A model generated the notes under the pieces. That model searched no databases. It was not told the DNA's origin and saw nothing but the letters and a program-made list of their open reading frames with translations. The position numbers were made by a program, and so were the translations under genes. A stretch of 64,000 bases of DNA from Streptomyces roseofulvus (GTDB lineage: Bacteria > Actinomycetota > Actinomycetes > Streptomycetales > Streptomycetaceae), in assembly GCF_039534915.1 (NCBI RefSeq), contig NZ_BAAAWE010000001.1, forward strand, positions 5,828,001 to 5,892,000. The letters are read 5' to 3'. This document shows, piece by piece, positions 1 to 8,013 of this stretch (positions are counted from its first letter, which is position 1; the number at the start of each line of letters is the position of its first letter).

Positions 1-2
1 GG

Positions 3-1976
3 GAGCTCGGTCAGGTCGTCGCGAAGCCGGACACCGGCGGCGAGGTCGCCCTGGGGATCTACCGCACGATCTTCTTCGCCGCCGTCTTCTTCGGGATCGG
101 CCGTTTCGGCCGCTGGATGCACGCCTGGGACAGGCTCGCCCTGGCCTATGGCAAGAGGGCTCGGGCCGTCTTGGCTGCTCTCCTCGGGGTCCTCACCGTC
201 TCCCTCGTCCACGACGGGTGGGTGCCGGTCGGCGACATCGTCTACGCCCTGCTGCCCCTGGAAGAGGGGCCCGGGCTCGGTGAGGCCAACCTCCGACTGC
301 AGGAGACCGCCGACTGGTCCCTGGCCGTCGGCACCGCTGTGCCCTTCTTGTGGCTCGCCCTGCGCCGTGTCCCGTCGGCCGTCGTCGGATCACCGCCCCC
401 GGCGGCAGATCCCGGTCCCGACCTCTCCTCCTGGCCCGATCTGAGGGCCGCCGGGCTCGTCGAGGCGGCCGACCGCCTCGCCGCCGAGGCCGCCTCCGGG
501 GCCATGAACGACGTCGACTTCGCCCGGATCAGGACCGCCTGGGAGAACACCGGCCACGCCCCCGACCGGCAGGCCGCCTTCGTCCGCGAGGTCCACGCGC
601 GGGGCGCCGCCGCATTCCTGCACCCGTCCGGCGCCCGCTTCCTGGCCGGACGTACGGCCACCCACGACCTCGCCGTCCGGCAGGTGCGCCTCGGCACCGT
701 CACGGACACCGACCGCAACCCGTACGCGCGCCGCACCACCGGCCTCGCCCTCGACCCGGACGTGCTCGGCACCGGCATGCTCGTGGTCGGCCCCTCGGGC
801 AGCGGCAAGACGACCCGCCTCGTCCGCCCCCTCGTCGAGTCCCTCTCCCTCCAGGCGCTCGCAGGACAGGCCGCCGTCGTCGTGGTCGGCTCCGACACCG
901 CACCGCTCGGCCCCGACGAGGCCTACGACGTCGTCATCCGCGTCGGCGACCCGGCCTCACCGCACGACCTCGACCTCTACGGCGGCACCTCCGACCCGGA
1001 CCGCGCCGCCGCGCTGCTCGCCGACGTCCTGGCGACCGACACCACCGACACCCGCCGGGCCACCACCACGCTCGCCCAGCTCCTCGGACCCTTCCACGCC
1101 GTCCACGGCCGCTTCCCCTCCGTCCCCGAGCTGCGCGAACTCCTCGACGGCGCCCCCACCGTCCTCCAGACCCTGCGCGCGGCCCTCGAACGGGCCGGAC
1201 ACCCCTCCCTCGTCCGCGAACTCGATGCCCGCGCCCGGCAGCAGGGCGCCGACGGGGACCCCGCGGGCGCCCTCGCCGACCGCGTCGCCCTGCTCGACCG
1301 CCCCGCGTTCGCCGGCTTCTTCGACACCTCGGGAACGACCGCGCCGTTCACCATGCGCGCCCTGGAACACCCTGTACGCGTCCGGATCGACCTGCCGGAA
1401 TCCGGCCACGCCGAAGCCTCCCGGCTCCTCACCCGGCTCGTGCTCGCCCAGTTCCTCGGCCGGACCGTCGGCCGCACCGACCGCTCCCGCTTCGCCTGCC
1501 TCGTCCTCGACGACGCCGCGCACACACTGACCGCGGAGACCGTGCGGGGCCTCCAGCGGCTGCGCTCCGCCCACGCCGGGGTCGTCCTCGGACTCCGCAC
1601 CGTCGAGGACGTCCCCGAGCACCTGCGCACCCCGCTGTTCGGCGCGGTCGGCTGCCGGTTCGCCCTCGCCGGCGTCACCACCTGGGACGGCAAGCGGTTC
1701 GCGGAGACCTGGGGCACCGAGTGGGTGGAGACCCGCGACGTCACCAGCCGGACCGTCCGCTCCGACGAGCCGCTCACCCGGGTGGCGCACGCGGTGCGCA
1801 AGCTCGTCACCGGCCGGGCCGTCACCACCGACGCGGTGACCGTCCGCGAGGTCGAGCGGGAACGCTGGTCCGCCTCCGACCTGGCGCACGGCGTGCCGCC
1901 CGGCCACGCGGTCCTCTCCCTCACCCATGTGCGGGGCGAGCACACGCCGCCGCTCCTGGTCGACCTGCGCAGCTGA
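3..1976 (+). CDS. Membrane VirD4/TraG-like ATP-binding protein (5' end outside window)
   Basis: The reading frame is open to the left edge, so the true start lies before the window; an ATG at 117 is internal. The visible N-terminus carries hydrophobic stretches (around 69-110, 165-235 and 325-360), suggesting two or three membrane segments. A Walker A motif GPSGSGKTT is encoded near 789-815 and a Walker B-like VLDDAAH near 1501-1521, followed by a C-terminal ATPase core. This layout matches the VirD4/TraG coupling-ATPase class, which pumps DNA or protein across membranes, but no relaxase, mating-pair or plasmid genes lie nearby, so a role in conjugation is not supported. A membrane-anchored NTPase of unknown substrate is the safest reading. 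Confidence 0.8.
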   Translation, partial: ELGQVVAKPDTGGEVALGIYRTIFFAAVFFGIGRFGRWMHAWDRLALAYGKRARAVLAALLGVLTVSLVHDGWVPVGDIVYALLPLEEGPGLGEANLRLQETADWSLAVGTAVPFLWLALRRVPSAVVGSPPPAADPGPDLSSWPDLRAAGLVEAADRLAAEAASGAMNDVDFARIRTAWENTGHAPDRQAAFVREVHARGAAAFLHPSGARFLAGRTATHDLAVRQVRLGTVTDTDRNPYARRTTGLALDPDVLGTGMLVVGPSGSGKTTRLVRPLVESLSLQALAGQAAVVVVGSDTAPLGPDEAYDVVIRVGDPASPHDLDLYGGTSDPDRAAALLADVLATDTTDTRRATTTLAQLLGPFHAVHGRFPSVPELRELLDGAPTVLQTLRAALERAGHPSLVRELDARARQQGADGDPAGALADRVALLDRPAFAGFFDTSGTTAPFTMRALEHPVRVRIDLPESGHAEASRLLTRLVLAQFLGRTVGRTDRSRFACLVLDDAAHTLTAETVRGLQRLRSAHAGVVLGLRTVEDVPEHLRTPLFGAVGCRFALAGVTTWDGKRFAETWGTEWVETRDVTSRTVRSDEPLTRVAHAVRKLVTGRAVTTDAVTVREVERERWSASDLAHGVPPGHAVLSLTHVRGEHTPPLLVDLRS

Positions 1977-2092
1977 GAGCGGCCCCCCGGCCGCCCTGGC
2001 ACAATCGGACGCGCCGCCCTCCCCAGCGGTGTCCCCTCGCCGGGTGCGGAGTCGTCCGTGTTCGGTCCCGCTCAAAGGTCCGCCGGTTTCCG

Positions 2093-3649
2093 ATGCCGCC
2101 CACCCTCGCCTCGCTCGTTCAGCACTCCTCCCTCCGGCTCGTCGTCCGGGCCGGGGAGGACCGGCTCGACACGCCCGTCCGGTGGGCGCACGTCAGTGAG
2201 CTCGCCGATCCCGTGCCGTACATGGAGGGCGGGGAGCTGCTGCTCACCACCGCCCTGACGCTCGACGCCGAGGACGGCGAGGCGATGCGCCGGTACGTGC
2301 GGCGGCTGCTCGGGGCCGGGGTGGTCGGGCTCGGGTTCGCCGTCGGGGTGAACTACGACGACATTCCGGAGGCGCTGCTCGACGCCGCCAGGGCCGAGCA
2401 CCTGCCGCTCCTCGAAGTGCCGCGCCGGACCCCGTTCCTCGCCATCAGCAAGGCCGTGTCCGCCGCCATCGCCGCCGACCAGTACCGGGCCGTCACCGCA
2501 GGGTTCGAGGCGCAGCGCGAGCTCACCCGGGCCGCCCTCGCCGAGGGGCCGGACGCCGTTGTCGCCCGGCTCGCCGCGCACGTCGACGGCTGGGCCGCGC
2601 TCTACGACGCCGCCGGCAGCGTCGTCGCCGTCTCGCCCGAGTGGGCCGCCCGCCGCGCCGCCCGCCTCACCCCGGACGTCGAGCGGCTGCGCGAGCGGCC
2701 CGCCCCCGCCAGCGCCGTCGTCGGCGGCACCGACGACCGGATCGAGCTCCAGTCCCTCGGCACCGGCCGCCGGGTCCGCGGCGCCCTCGCCGTCGGCACC
2801 GGCGCCCCCCTGGGCACCGCCGAGCGGTACGCCGTCCACTCGGCGATCGCGCTCCTCACCCTCACCACCGAACGCTCCCGCTCCCTCCAGGCCGCCGAGC
2901 ACCGGCTCGGCGCCGCCGTGCTGCGCATGATGCTCGCCGGTCAGTCCGAGCACGCCCGTACCGTCGCCGGCGACGTCTACGGCGACCTCCTCGACGCCCC
3001 CTTCCGGATCCTCGTCGCCGAGCCCGCCGGCGGCGAGCCGGCGGCCGCCGAACCCCCGCTGCCGGTCCTCGCCGAGGCCCTGGAGGCCGCCGCCGCCCGG
3101 GCCGGCGAGGCCGTGCTGACCGTCCCGGAGGGGGACGGCCGGCTGGTCGTCCTGGCCGGCGACGGCGGCGCGGTCGTCTCCGCCTCCGCCGGGTACGCCG
3201 AGCGCGAGGCCGAGGACGCGGGGCTCTACGTCGGCCTCTCCGCCTCCGCCGGCCCCGCCACCGCCGCGGTCGCGTACAAGCAGGCCGAGCAGGCCCTCTC
3301 GGTGGCCCGCCGCCGGGGCCGCGCCCTCGTCGAGCACGAGGACCTGGCGGCCGGCTCCGTGCTGCCGCTGCTCGCCGACGACGCCGTACGGGCCTTCGCC
3401 GACGGCATGCTGCGAGCGCTGCGCGAGCACGACGCGACCGGCCGCGGCGACCTCGTCGCCTCGCTGCGCGCCTGGCTCTCCCGGCACGGGCAGTGGGACG
3501 CCGCCGCGGCCGACCTCGGGGTCCACCGGCACACCCTGCGGTACCGGATGCGGCGCGTCGAGGAGATCCTCGGGCGGTCGCTCGACGACCCGGACGTCCG
3601 CATGGAGCTGTGGCTGGCACTCAAGACGACCGGCGAGGGCGAGAAGTAG
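2093..3649 (+). CDS. PucR family transcriptional regulator
   Basis: A 518-residue protein starting at ATG 2093; the frame is open far upstream but coding similarity begins here. Residues 1-130 form the PucR N-terminal domain (typical LxxLVxxxSLxLVVRAGxxxLDxPVRWAHVSEL pattern), which in this family is a ligand-sensing region. The middle is a GGDEF-like/CdaR-type linker domain, and residues about 467-515 form the PucR C-terminal helix-turn-helix (AADLGVHRHTLRYRMRRVEE, then LDDPDVRMELWLAL). Relatives regulate purine, GABA or amine catabolism. The downstream transporter and aldehyde dehydrogenase at 6450 are plausible targets, which is inference only. No clear Shine-Dalgarno sequence precedes the start. 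Confidence 0.88.
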   Translation: MPPTLASLVQHSSLRLVVRAGEDRLDTPVRWAHVSELADPVPYMEGGELLLTTALTLDAEDGEAMRRYVRRLLGAGVVGLGFAVGVNYDDIPEALLDAARAEHLPLLEVPRRTPFLAISKAVSAAIAADQYRAVTAGFEAQRELTRAALAEGPDAVVARLAAHVDGWAALYDAAGSVVAVSPEWAARRAARLTPDVERLRERPAPASAVVGGTDDRIELQSLGTGRRVRGALAVGTGAPLGTAERYAVHSAIALLTLTTERSRSLQAAEHRLGAAVLRMMLAGQSEHARTVAGDVYGDLLDAPFRILVAEPAGGEPAAAEPPLPVLAEALEAAAARAGEAVLTVPEGDGRLVVLAGDGGAVVSASAGYAEREAEDAGLYVGLSASAGPATAAVAYKQAEQALSVARRRGRALVEHEDLAAGSVLPLLADDAVRAFADGMLRALREHDATGRGDLVASLRAWLSRHGQWDAAAADLGVHRHTLRYRMRRVEEILGRSLDDPDVRMELWLALKTTGEGEK

Positions 3650-3680
3650 CGACGGTTCCGGCAGACGATTTCGCCGATCC

Positions 3681-3698
3681 CTGCCCGAAGGCGGGCAG
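3681..3698. promoter_or_regulatory. Perfect 7-bp inverted repeat between pucR and eamA
   Basis: CTGCCCG-AAGG-CGGGCAG is a perfect inverted repeat 32 bases after the pucR-like stop. It sits just upstream of a possible -10 element (TAATCT, 3728-3733) placed 7 bases before the ATG at 3741. It may be an operator for the neighbouring regulator or a weak terminator; there is no T-run. Confidence 0.35.
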
Positions 3699-3740
3699 AA
3701 TTCCTGGCCGGGCGCGCCTCGAATGCCTAATCTCCTGCTC

Positions 3741-4757
3741 ATGACAAGCCCCGCCGTCGATCCCGCCCCCGGCACGCCCCCCGCCGCCGACCCCACCGCC
3801 GGCCCCACCGCCGCCCCGGCCCCGGACCTCGCCCCCGGTCTCCGGGGCGCTGCCCCCGCGAAGCCCGTCCGCCGCCTCGGCGGGGCCGTCTGGGCCGCCC
3901 TCGCCATCGTGTACGTCGTCTGGGGCTCCACCTACCTCGGCATCCGGATCGTCGTCGACACCGTCCCGCCCTTCCTCGCCTCGGGCGCCCGCTTCGTCAC
4001 CGCCGCCCTGCTCCTCGCCGCCCTCGTGGCCTGGCGGCACGGCCCCGCCGCCCTCAAGGTCGACCGCCGCCGGCTCGGCTCCGCCGCGCTCGTCGGCCTG
4101 CTGCTGATCCTGGGCGGCAACGGCCTCGTCAACCTCGCCGAGACCGACGTCCCCTCCGGCCTCGCCGCCCTCCTCGTCGCCGCCGTCCCCGTCTGGGTCG
4201 TGCTGCTCCGCACCGCCGCCGGCGAGCGCCCCGGGCTCGGCGCGTACGGCGGCGTCCTGCTCGGCATGGCCGGCCTCGCCGTCCTCACCCTCCCCGGGCT
4301 CAGCGGGGAGGTCGGCCTCGGCGGCGTGCTGACCGTCCTCGCCGCAGCCCTCCTCTGGTCGCTCGGCACCGTCTCCTCGGCCCGCCTCCCCCTGCCCGCC
4401 AACCCGTTCACCGCGAGCGTGTACGAGATGCTGGCCGGCGGTCTCGCCGGCATCGTCGTCGGCCTGATCCGCGGCGAGCACCGCGGCTTCGACCCGGGCA
4501 CGGTCTCCACCGCCTCCTGGGCCGCCCTCGGCTACCTGGTCGTCTTCGGCTCGCTGATCGCCTTCACCGCGTACGCCTGGCTGCTCCAGTCCGCCCCGGT
4601 CTCGCTCGCCGCCACCTACGCGTACGTCAACCCGGTCGTCGCCGTCCTGCTCGGCGCGCTGATCCTCGACGAGGCCCTGACCTGGCCGATCCTCCTCGGC
4701 GGCGCGATCGTCGTCGCGGCCGTCTGCCTCATCGTCTCCACCGAGCGGAGGCGGTGA
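3741..4757 (+). CDS. EamA/RhaT-family (DMT superfamily) exporter
   Basis: About 338 residues with a Pro/Ala-rich N-terminal tail of about 45 residues and then ten hydrophobic segments. The motif VYVVWGSTYLGIRI in the first helix and the internal duplication (second half beginning near LAAALLWSLGTVSSA) are typical of EamA drug/metabolite transporters, which export amino acids or related small molecules at the inner membrane. An in-frame ATG at 3723 would add six residues. The second ATG at 3741 is preferred because TAATCT lies 7 bases upstream, the spacing of a leaderless Streptomyces promoter, and neither start has a Shine-Dalgarno sequence. Confidence 0.88.
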   Translation: MTSPAVDPAPGTPPAADPTAGPTAAPAPDLAPGLRGAAPAKPVRRLGGAVWAALAIVYVVWGSTYLGIRIVVDTVPPFLASGARFVTAALLLAALVAWRHGPAALKVDRRRLGSAALVGLLLILGGNGLVNLAETDVPSGLAALLVAAVPVWVVLLRTAAGERPGLGAYGGVLLGMAGLAVLTLPGLSGEVGLGGVLTVLAAALLWSLGTVSSARLPLPANPFTASVYEMLAGGLAGIVVGLIRGEHRGFDPGTVSTASWAALGYLVVFGSLIAFTAYAWLLQSAPVSLAATYAYVNPVVAVLLGALILDEALTWPILLGGAIVVAAVCLIVSTERRR

Positions 4758-4835
4758 CGGCGAAGATCGCCGTGGCCCTACCCTGATCCCTCGTATCGAT
4801 CGGTCGTGTACACGGCGACAAGGGGTGGGGTCCGG

Positions 4836-6251
4836 ATGGCGACAGCGACGAAGGCCGGCAGAGCGGCCGGGAACAAGGCGGGCGGCAGCGGCGGCGGCGC
4901 GCCGAAGGCGGGCTCCCGCCTCGTCCGGTACTCCGTCGTCGGCGGCCTCCTGCTCGCCCTGCTCGCCGGCTGCGGCGGCATCACCGCCGGCGTCCTCGCC
5001 GGCGAGGGCTACCTCCCCGGCGACTCGATGCGCCAGGTCTGGAGCACCCCGACCGACGGCGGCGCCCCCGCCTCCGGCGACGCCGCCTGGGCGGCCGGCG
5101 ACACGCTCGTCCACAGCAACGCCGCCGGCGTCTCCGGCTTCGACGCCCGCACCGGCGAGCGGCGCTGGCGGTACCGGCCGTCCCGCGGCGCCGCGATCTG
5201 CTCCGCCGGCCGCACCGCCGCCGACGGCGTCGCCCTGGTCGCCCAGGGCGTCCCGGGCAGCCCCGTCTCCGACGACGCGAGCAGGGGCTGCACCACCGTC
5301 GTCGCCCTCGACCTCGCCTCCGGGCGCGAACTGTGGCGCACCACCCGGACCGCCGCCCACGGCGAGATCCGCGCCGAGCGCGACCTCGTCGCCGCCGGCG
5401 GCGGCCTCGCCGTGCTGCGCGACGAGGACGCCGACTGGTCGTACGAGTCGGCCCTGGGCAGCCCCGACCGGCTCGACCCCGACCGCGCCCTGCGCGCCTT
5501 CGACCTGCGGACCGGCAAGCCCCGCTGGTCGGCGCGGATGCCCGACGGCTGCGTGCCGTACGGAGTCGCCGCGGGCGCCCGGCGGGTCGCGGCGCTCCTC
5601 GTCTGCGACCGCCGGGACGTACGGCTCGCGGTCCTCGACCCGGCGGACGGGCGGGTCCGCGGCGTCACGCCCCTCGACCCGCGGCGGGTCGTCGACCCCC
5701 TGACCCACATGCCGGCCTTCGTCTCCGCCGACCCGATCGTGGTCAGCGCGGACAGCCTCGACGAGTCCGGCTACGCCACGTTCCTCTCCTTCGACGACGA
5801 GGGCCGCGCCCAGGGCACCATCGCGTCCGGCCCCGTCAACGGCAGGATCACCTCCCCGGCGCAGGAGCCGGCGCGCACCCGCGTCGCCTACGGCCGCCTC
5901 TACACCGTCGCCATGGAGGCGGACTACGACGACGTCGTCACCGCCTTCGACCTGCGCAGCGGACAGCGGCTCTGGCGCGCGGAGATCGGCGACCTGGAGG
6001 ACGTCATGGGCCTGCGGGTCGCGGGCGGCCGGGTCACCGCCCTGGTCGACCTCTACGGGTCGGCGGACGAGGACGGGCTCCTGGTCCTCGACGCCGACGA
6101 CGGAGACGAGCGCGACGCCCGCACCTTCCCCGACTCGGTGGGCGGCTCGTCCGGCGAGATCAAGGACGTCCTCGGCCACCAGGACCGGCTGATCGCCGTC
6201 CGCTGGAGCGAGGGCTACCTCTCGCCCTTCACCGCGTACGAGGAGCGCTGA
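4836..6251 (+). CDS. PQQ-binding-like beta-propeller repeat protein, membrane-anchored
   Basis: A 471-residue protein. The ATG at 4836 is chosen over an in-frame GTG at 4806 because AGGGGTGGGG (4821-4830) is well placed before it. After a short Gly/Ala/Lys-rich cytoplasmic tail, residues about 28-60 form a hydrophobic segment (with LAGC, so a lipoprotein anchor is possible but the Arg-rich lead is long). The rest contains repeated blades of the type GFDARTGERRWRYRP, VALDLASGRELWRTT, AFDLRTGKPRWSA and AFDLRSGQRLWRAE, the pattern of PQQ-like propellers. No PQQ enzyme catalytic residues were recognised, so an extracellular binding or assembly role is more likely than a dehydrogenase. The stop codon region is tandemly repeated (see 6230-6298). 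Confidence 0.82.
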   Translation: MATATKAGRAAGNKAGGSGGGAPKAGSRLVRYSVVGGLLLALLAGCGGITAGVLAGEGYLPGDSMRQVWSTPTDGGAPASGDAAWAAGDTLVHSNAAGVSGFDARTGERRWRYRPSRGAAICSAGRTAADGVALVAQGVPGSPVSDDASRGCTTVVALDLASGRELWRTTRTAAHGEIRAERDLVAAGGGLAVLRDEDADWSYESALGSPDRLDPDRALRAFDLRTGKPRWSARMPDGCVPYGVAAGARRVAALLVCDRRDVRLAVLDPADGRVRGVTPLDPRRVVDPLTHMPAFVSADPIVVSADSLDESGYATFLSFDDEGRAQGTIASGPVNGRITSPAQEPARTRVAYGRLYTVAMEADYDDVVTAFDLRSGQRLWRAEIGDLEDVMGLRVAGGRVTALVDLYGSADEDGLLVLDADDGDERDARTFPDSVGGSSGEIKDVLGHQDRLIAVRWSEGYLSPFTAYEER

Positions 6252-6298
6252 TCACCGCGTACGAGGGCCGCTGATCACCGTCGACGAGGAGCGCTGAC
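6230..6298 (+). repeat. Three 23-bp tandem copies spanning a stop codon
   Basis: Copies lie at 6230-6252, 6253-6275 and 6276-6298. Copy 1 encodes the last residues and the stop of the beta-propeller gene; copies 2 and 3 follow directly and also carry the TGA. Copies 1 and 2 differ at one base; copy 3 differs at a few more. The 23-bp period is not a multiple of three, so the copies do not extend the protein. Confidence 0.85.
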
Positions 6299-6449
6299 CG
6301 GCGTCCGACCGCACCACCCGTTCGGCCGAAGCGGACAGACCGCGGCCTCCACCACTCCATCACGGACAAACGCCACACGCCGGTCCCGGCCCTAACGTGT
6401 CTGGAGAGCAACCGCTCACACCCCGATACGGAAAGGGCCGGGACGCGCA

Positions 6450-7895
6450 ATGACGACCACCCACGCCTTCTGGGTCGCCGGCCGCGAGGCCACCGGCGAC
6501 ACCACCTTCGACGTCACGAACTCGTACGACGGACGTCTGGTCGGCAAGGTCGCCGTGCCCACCGAGGCCCAGGTCGAGGAGGCCGTCGCGGCCGCCCACG
6601 CGGTCGTCGACGAGTTCGCCGCCACCCCGGCGCACGTCCGCGCCGCCGCCCTCGACCACGTGTCGAAGCGGCTCGCCGAGCGCACCGAGGAGATCGCCCA
6701 GATCATCTCCGCCGAGAACGGCAAGCCCATCAAGTGGGCCCGCGGCGAGGTCGGCCGTGCCGTCTCCGTCTTCCGTTTCGCCGCCGAGGAGGCCCGCCGC
6801 TGGAACGCCGGCGAGGCCCAGCGCCTGGACACCGAGGCCGGCGGCGTGGGCCGCCTCGCCGTGACCCGCCGCATCCCCAAGGGCGTCGTCCTCGGCATCG
6901 CGCCGTTCAACTTCCCGCTGAACCTCAGCGCCCACAAGGTCGCCCCGGCCATCGCCGTCGGCGCCCCGATCATCCTCAAGCCGGCCCCGGCCACCCCGAT
7001 CTCCTCCCTCATCCTGGGCGAGCTCCTGGCCGAGACCGACCTGCCGGCCGGCTCCTGGTCGATCCTCACCGTGCCGAACGACCGCATGCCCGCCCTCGTC
7101 CAGGACGAGCGCCTCCCGGTCATCTCCTTCACCGGCTCCGACAAGGTCGGCTACGCCATCCAGGAGTCCGTGCCGCACAAGCACTGCACCCTGGAGCTCG
7201 GCGGCAACGCCGCCGCCGTCGTCCTCCCGGACTGGTCCTCCGAGGCCGACCTGGACTGGGCCGCGACCCGCATCGCGACCTTCTCCAACTACCAGGGCGG
7301 CCAGTCCTGCATCTCCGTGCAGCGCGTGATCGCCGACGCCACCGTCTACGACCGCCTGCTGCCGAAGATCGTCGCGGCCGTCGAGGCCCAGGTCACCGGC
7401 GACCCGGCGGACGACGCCACCGACGTCGGCCCGCTCGTCGACGAGGCCGCCGCCCAGCGCGTCGAGTCCTGGGTCGACGAGGCCGTCGCGGCCGGCGCGA
7501 AGCTCCTCACCGGCGGCAAGCGCGAGGGCGCCACCTACGCCCCGACCGTCCTCGCCGACCTCCCGGCCGACGTCACCCTGGCCCGTGCCGAGGTCTTCGG
7601 CCCGGTCCTCACGGTCGCCAAGGTCGACGGCGAGGCCGAGGCGTTCGCCGCGGTCAACGACTCGGACTTCGGCCTCCAGGCCGGCGTCTTCACCCACGAC
7701 CTGCAGACCGCCTTCCGCGCCCACCGCGCGCTGGAGGTCGGCGGCGTGATCGTCGGCGACGTCCCCTCGTACCGCGCCGACCAGATGCCGTACGGCGGCG
7801 CCAAGCGCTCCGGCGTCGGCCGCGAGGGCGTCGCGTACGCCATGGACGACTACACCTACGAGCGCGTCCTCGTCCTGACGGGCCTCGCCCTCTAG
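6450..7895 (+). CDS. NAD(P)-dependent aldehyde dehydrogenase
   Basis: A 481-residue member of the aldehyde dehydrogenase superfamily, which oxidises aldehydes to acids in the cytoplasm. Visible landmarks are PFNFPLNL (substrate tunnel), KPAPATPISS (cofactor binding), FTGSDKVG (NAD-binding turn), LELGG with Glu249 as general base, and GGQSC with Cys287 as the nucleophile. The C-terminal VFGPVLTVAKVD and PYGGAKRSGVGREG are also typical. A purine-rich stretch (GGAAAGGG) precedes the ATG. Together with the PucR regulator and EamA exporter upstream, it may belong to amine or semialdehyde catabolism, but the substrate cannot be read from sequence. Confidence 0.93.
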   Translation: MTTTHAFWVAGREATGDTTFDVTNSYDGRLVGKVAVPTEAQVEEAVAAAHAVVDEFAATPAHVRAAALDHVSKRLAERTEEIAQIISAENGKPIKWARGEVGRAVSVFRFAAEEARRWNAGEAQRLDTEAGGVGRLAVTRRIPKGVVLGIAPFNFPLNLSAHKVAPAIAVGAPIILKPAPATPISSLILGELLAETDLPAGSWSILTVPNDRMPALVQDERLPVISFTGSDKVGYAIQESVPHKHCTLELGGNAAAVVLPDWSSEADLDWAATRIATFSNYQGGQSCISVQRVIADATVYDRLLPKIVAAVEAQVTGDPADDATDVGPLVDEAAAQRVESWVDEAVAAGAKLLTGGKREGATYAPTVLADLPADVTLARAEVFGPVLTVAKVDGEAEAFAAVNDSDFGLQAGVFTHDLQTAFRAHRALEVGGVIVGDVPSYRADQMPYGGAKRSGVGREGVAYAMDDYTYERVLVLTGLAL

Positions 7896-7919
7896 GACAC
7901 GCGCATCGCGAGACCAGGC

Positions 7920-7950
7920 GGTCCGGGCCCACTGTGCGGGGGCCCGGGCC
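7920..7950 (+). terminator. Hairpin terminator after aldehyde dehydrogenase
   Basis: An 11-bp GC stem (7920-7930 with 7940-7950, one G-T pair) closes a 9-base loop, followed by GTCTTCT. It lies 25 bases after the stop codon. Confidence 0.65.
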
Positions 7951-8013
7951 GTCTTCTCGCGTCCGCGTCCAGCAGGCGGACCGGGCGGCGACGGCGCGGC
8001 CGGCCACGGCAGG

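Noticed and set aside
350..2092. Upstream extension of the PucR frame over the first gene
   Set aside because: The extension is Arg/Pro-rich out-of-frame sequence of the ATPase gene; the family N-terminus begins at ATG 2093.
3621..6179. Long open frame on the minus strand (852 codons), and similar long antisense frames opposite infB, the STAND-like gene and the P450
   Set aside because: These are mirror frames of high-GC3 genes, with Asp/Gly/Arg/Val-rich, low-complexity translations and no recognisable motif.
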